Assembly (NCBI GenBank): GCA_022824395.1
Contig: JAJDZX010000040.1
Coordinates: 62,001-126,000 of the forward strand
Direction: 5' to 3'
DNA length: 64,000 nt
From: Alphaproteobacteria bacterium
GTDB lineage: Bacteria > Pseudomonadota > Alphaproteobacteria > TMED109
Position 1 is the stretch's first letter. Every line of letters begins with the position of its first letter. The notes beneath the pieces were generated by a model that saw only the letters and a list, made by a program, of their open reading frames with translations, was not told the DNA's origin and did no database searches. Positions 63,172-64,000 of the stretch are shown piece after piece. Both the position numbers and the translations under genes were made by a program.

Positions 63172-64000
63172 TCAGCCCCGGCCGGGAATCCAGTCGGTTC
63201 CGGCGAGCGGGATCCCCGCCATCGCGGCGGCCTCCACCGTCAGCGCCGCCAAGTCCTCGGGTTCGAGATTGAGTACGTGGCTCTTGCCATTGGCGCGGGC
63301 AATCGTCTGGAGTTCCAGAACCATCGCGGTCAAGTAATTCCGCAGCCACCGGGCCCCCTGTTCGGGCCGGAGCCTGGCCTCGAGTTCGGGATCCTGGGTC
63401 GTCACGCCAACCGGGCAGCGGCCCGTGTGGCAGTGATGGCAGTACCCGGGTTCGGTGCCGAGAGCCCGATAGTCCTCGACATGGACGGCCTTGTTGCACC
63501 CCAGCGCGACCATCGCCGCCGAGCCGATCGACACCGCGTCCGCACCCAGTGCCAAGGCCTTGGCCACGTCGGCACCCGATCGGATCCCCCCGGACACGAT
63601 CAGTTGAACTTCCCGGTGCACATCCAGGGCCTGCAGCGCCTCGACCGCCTGGCGCAGGGCCGGCATAGTCGGGATTCCCACATGCTCGATGAACACGTCC
63701 TGCGTTGCGGCGGTTCCGCCCTGCATGCCGTCCAGGACGATCACGTCGGCGCCGGCCTTGACGGCAAGCGCTGCGTCGTACGTCGGACGGGAAGCACCGA
63801 TCTTCACATAGATCGGCTTTTCCCATCCGGTGATCTCCCGCAATTCCTGAATCTTGATGGCCAGATCATCGGGCCCGGTCCAGTCGGGATGGCGGCATGC
63901 GCTGCGTTGATCGATGCCTTCCGGCAGACCCCGCATCCCCGCCACGCGTTCGGTGATCTTCTGGCCCAGAAGAACGCCGCCGCCGCCCGGCTTCGCTCCC
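63172..64000 (-). CDS. FMN-binding glutamate synthase-like protein (MgsC/GlxD type), N-terminus beyond window
   Basis: The last 275 residues are visible. It begins within GAKPGGGGVLLGQKI (the FMN-site segment) and has PIYVKIGASR, GADVIVLDGMQGGTAA, SGGIRSGADVAKALALGADAVSIG, then the [3Fe-4S] cysteines in CHHCHTGRCPVGVTTQDPELEARL. It ends soon after the FMN barrel without the beta-helix domain of full-size GltB, matching the stand-alone subunit of N-methylglutamate synthase. It precedes the GmaS/GlnT-like gene by 68 bp. Confidence 0.9.
   Translation of the reverse strand, partial: GAKPGGGGVLLGQKITERVAGMRGLPEGIDQRSACRHPDWTGPDDLAIKIQELREITGWEKPIYVKIGASRPTYDAALAVKAGADVIVLDGMQGGTAATQDVFIEHVGIPTMPALRQAVEALQALDVHREVQLIVSGGIRSGADVAKALALGADAVSIGSAAMVALGCNKAVHVEDYRALGTEPGYCHHCHTGRCPVGVTTQDPELEARLRPEQGARWLRNYLTAMVLELQTIARANGKSHVLNLEPEDLAALTVEAAAMAGIPLAGTDWIPGRG

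Overview
The window is a high-GC bacterial chromosome segment that looks alphaproteobacterial. The main evidence is gene order: a Rieske-cytochrome b-cytochrome c1 operon, sdhCDAB, a NUDIX-DUF6111-cca trio, argS-SPOR-nagZ-(M50 protease)-scpA-scpB, and rpsP-rimM-trmD-rplS followed by leuCDB-asd. The class I NrdA ending in Cys-x-x-Cys-Gln fits as well. A Rhodospirillales-like relative is my best guess; the exact lineage cannot be read from the sequence. I see no rRNA, CRISPR array, insertion sequence, integrase or phage gene. One tRNA (Glu, anticodon TTC) is present.

Layout. 1-3383: start of a urea ABC-transporter operon (urtA, urtB, minus strand) behind a clear sigma-54-type promoter. 3384-5379: dienelactone hydrolase, secreted FKBP isomerase and methylthioadenosine phosphorylase, tightly packed. 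5389-7918: cytochrome bc1 complex (minus). 8569-14489: nrdA without nrdB, a helical-repeat-like protein, an M15-like protein, Mrp, ThyX and an unknown gene. 14839-19134: succinate dehydrogenase and a Ca/Na-type antiporter. 19186-22450: a membrane-tethered TRAP substrate-binding protein, mmsA and a VOC protein. 22573-29159: an SDR lacking the usual catalytic Lys, and an AraC regulator divergent from a molybdenum hydroxylase (iorAB-like) followed by an amidase. 29253-31907: small membrane protein and the NUDIX-DUF6111-cca operon. 31983-37645 (minus): six genes, argS to scpB, with every junction overlapping. 37707-40158 (minus): a three-gene catabolic operon (RraA-like, 2-hydroxyacid dehydrogenase, HpcH/HpaI aldolase). 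40247-41633: outer-membrane barrel and tRNA-Glu. 41953-47253: a catabolic cluster (PdxA-like, two SDRs, HisD/HpsN-like dehydrogenase, enolase-superfamily enzyme). 47341-57298: housekeeping genes (tsaD, gpsA, uppP, rpsP, NnrU-family, rimM, trmD, rplS, leuCDB, asd). 57809-61488: an MpaB/DUF2236 heme oxygenase-like protein paired with an RND/MMPL transporter. 61790-64000 (minus): GmaS/GlnT-type ligase and the FMN domain of a glutamate-synthase-like enzyme, resembling the end of an N-methylglutamate pathway cluster.

How the parts may work together (inference). Both ends of the window point to scavenging of small organic nitrogen compounds: urea on the left and possibly methylamine on the right. 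Between them are small dehydrogenase-aldolase operons for oxidised C3-C6 acids or sulfonates, feeding a respiratory chain of which complexes II and III are present. The best candidates for undescribed biology are the HisD/HpsN-like cluster, the MpaB-RND pair with its intercistronic hairpin, the AraC-controlled hydroxylase-amidase unit with a 20-bp tandem operator, and the three-gene catabolic operon fused upstream of argS.
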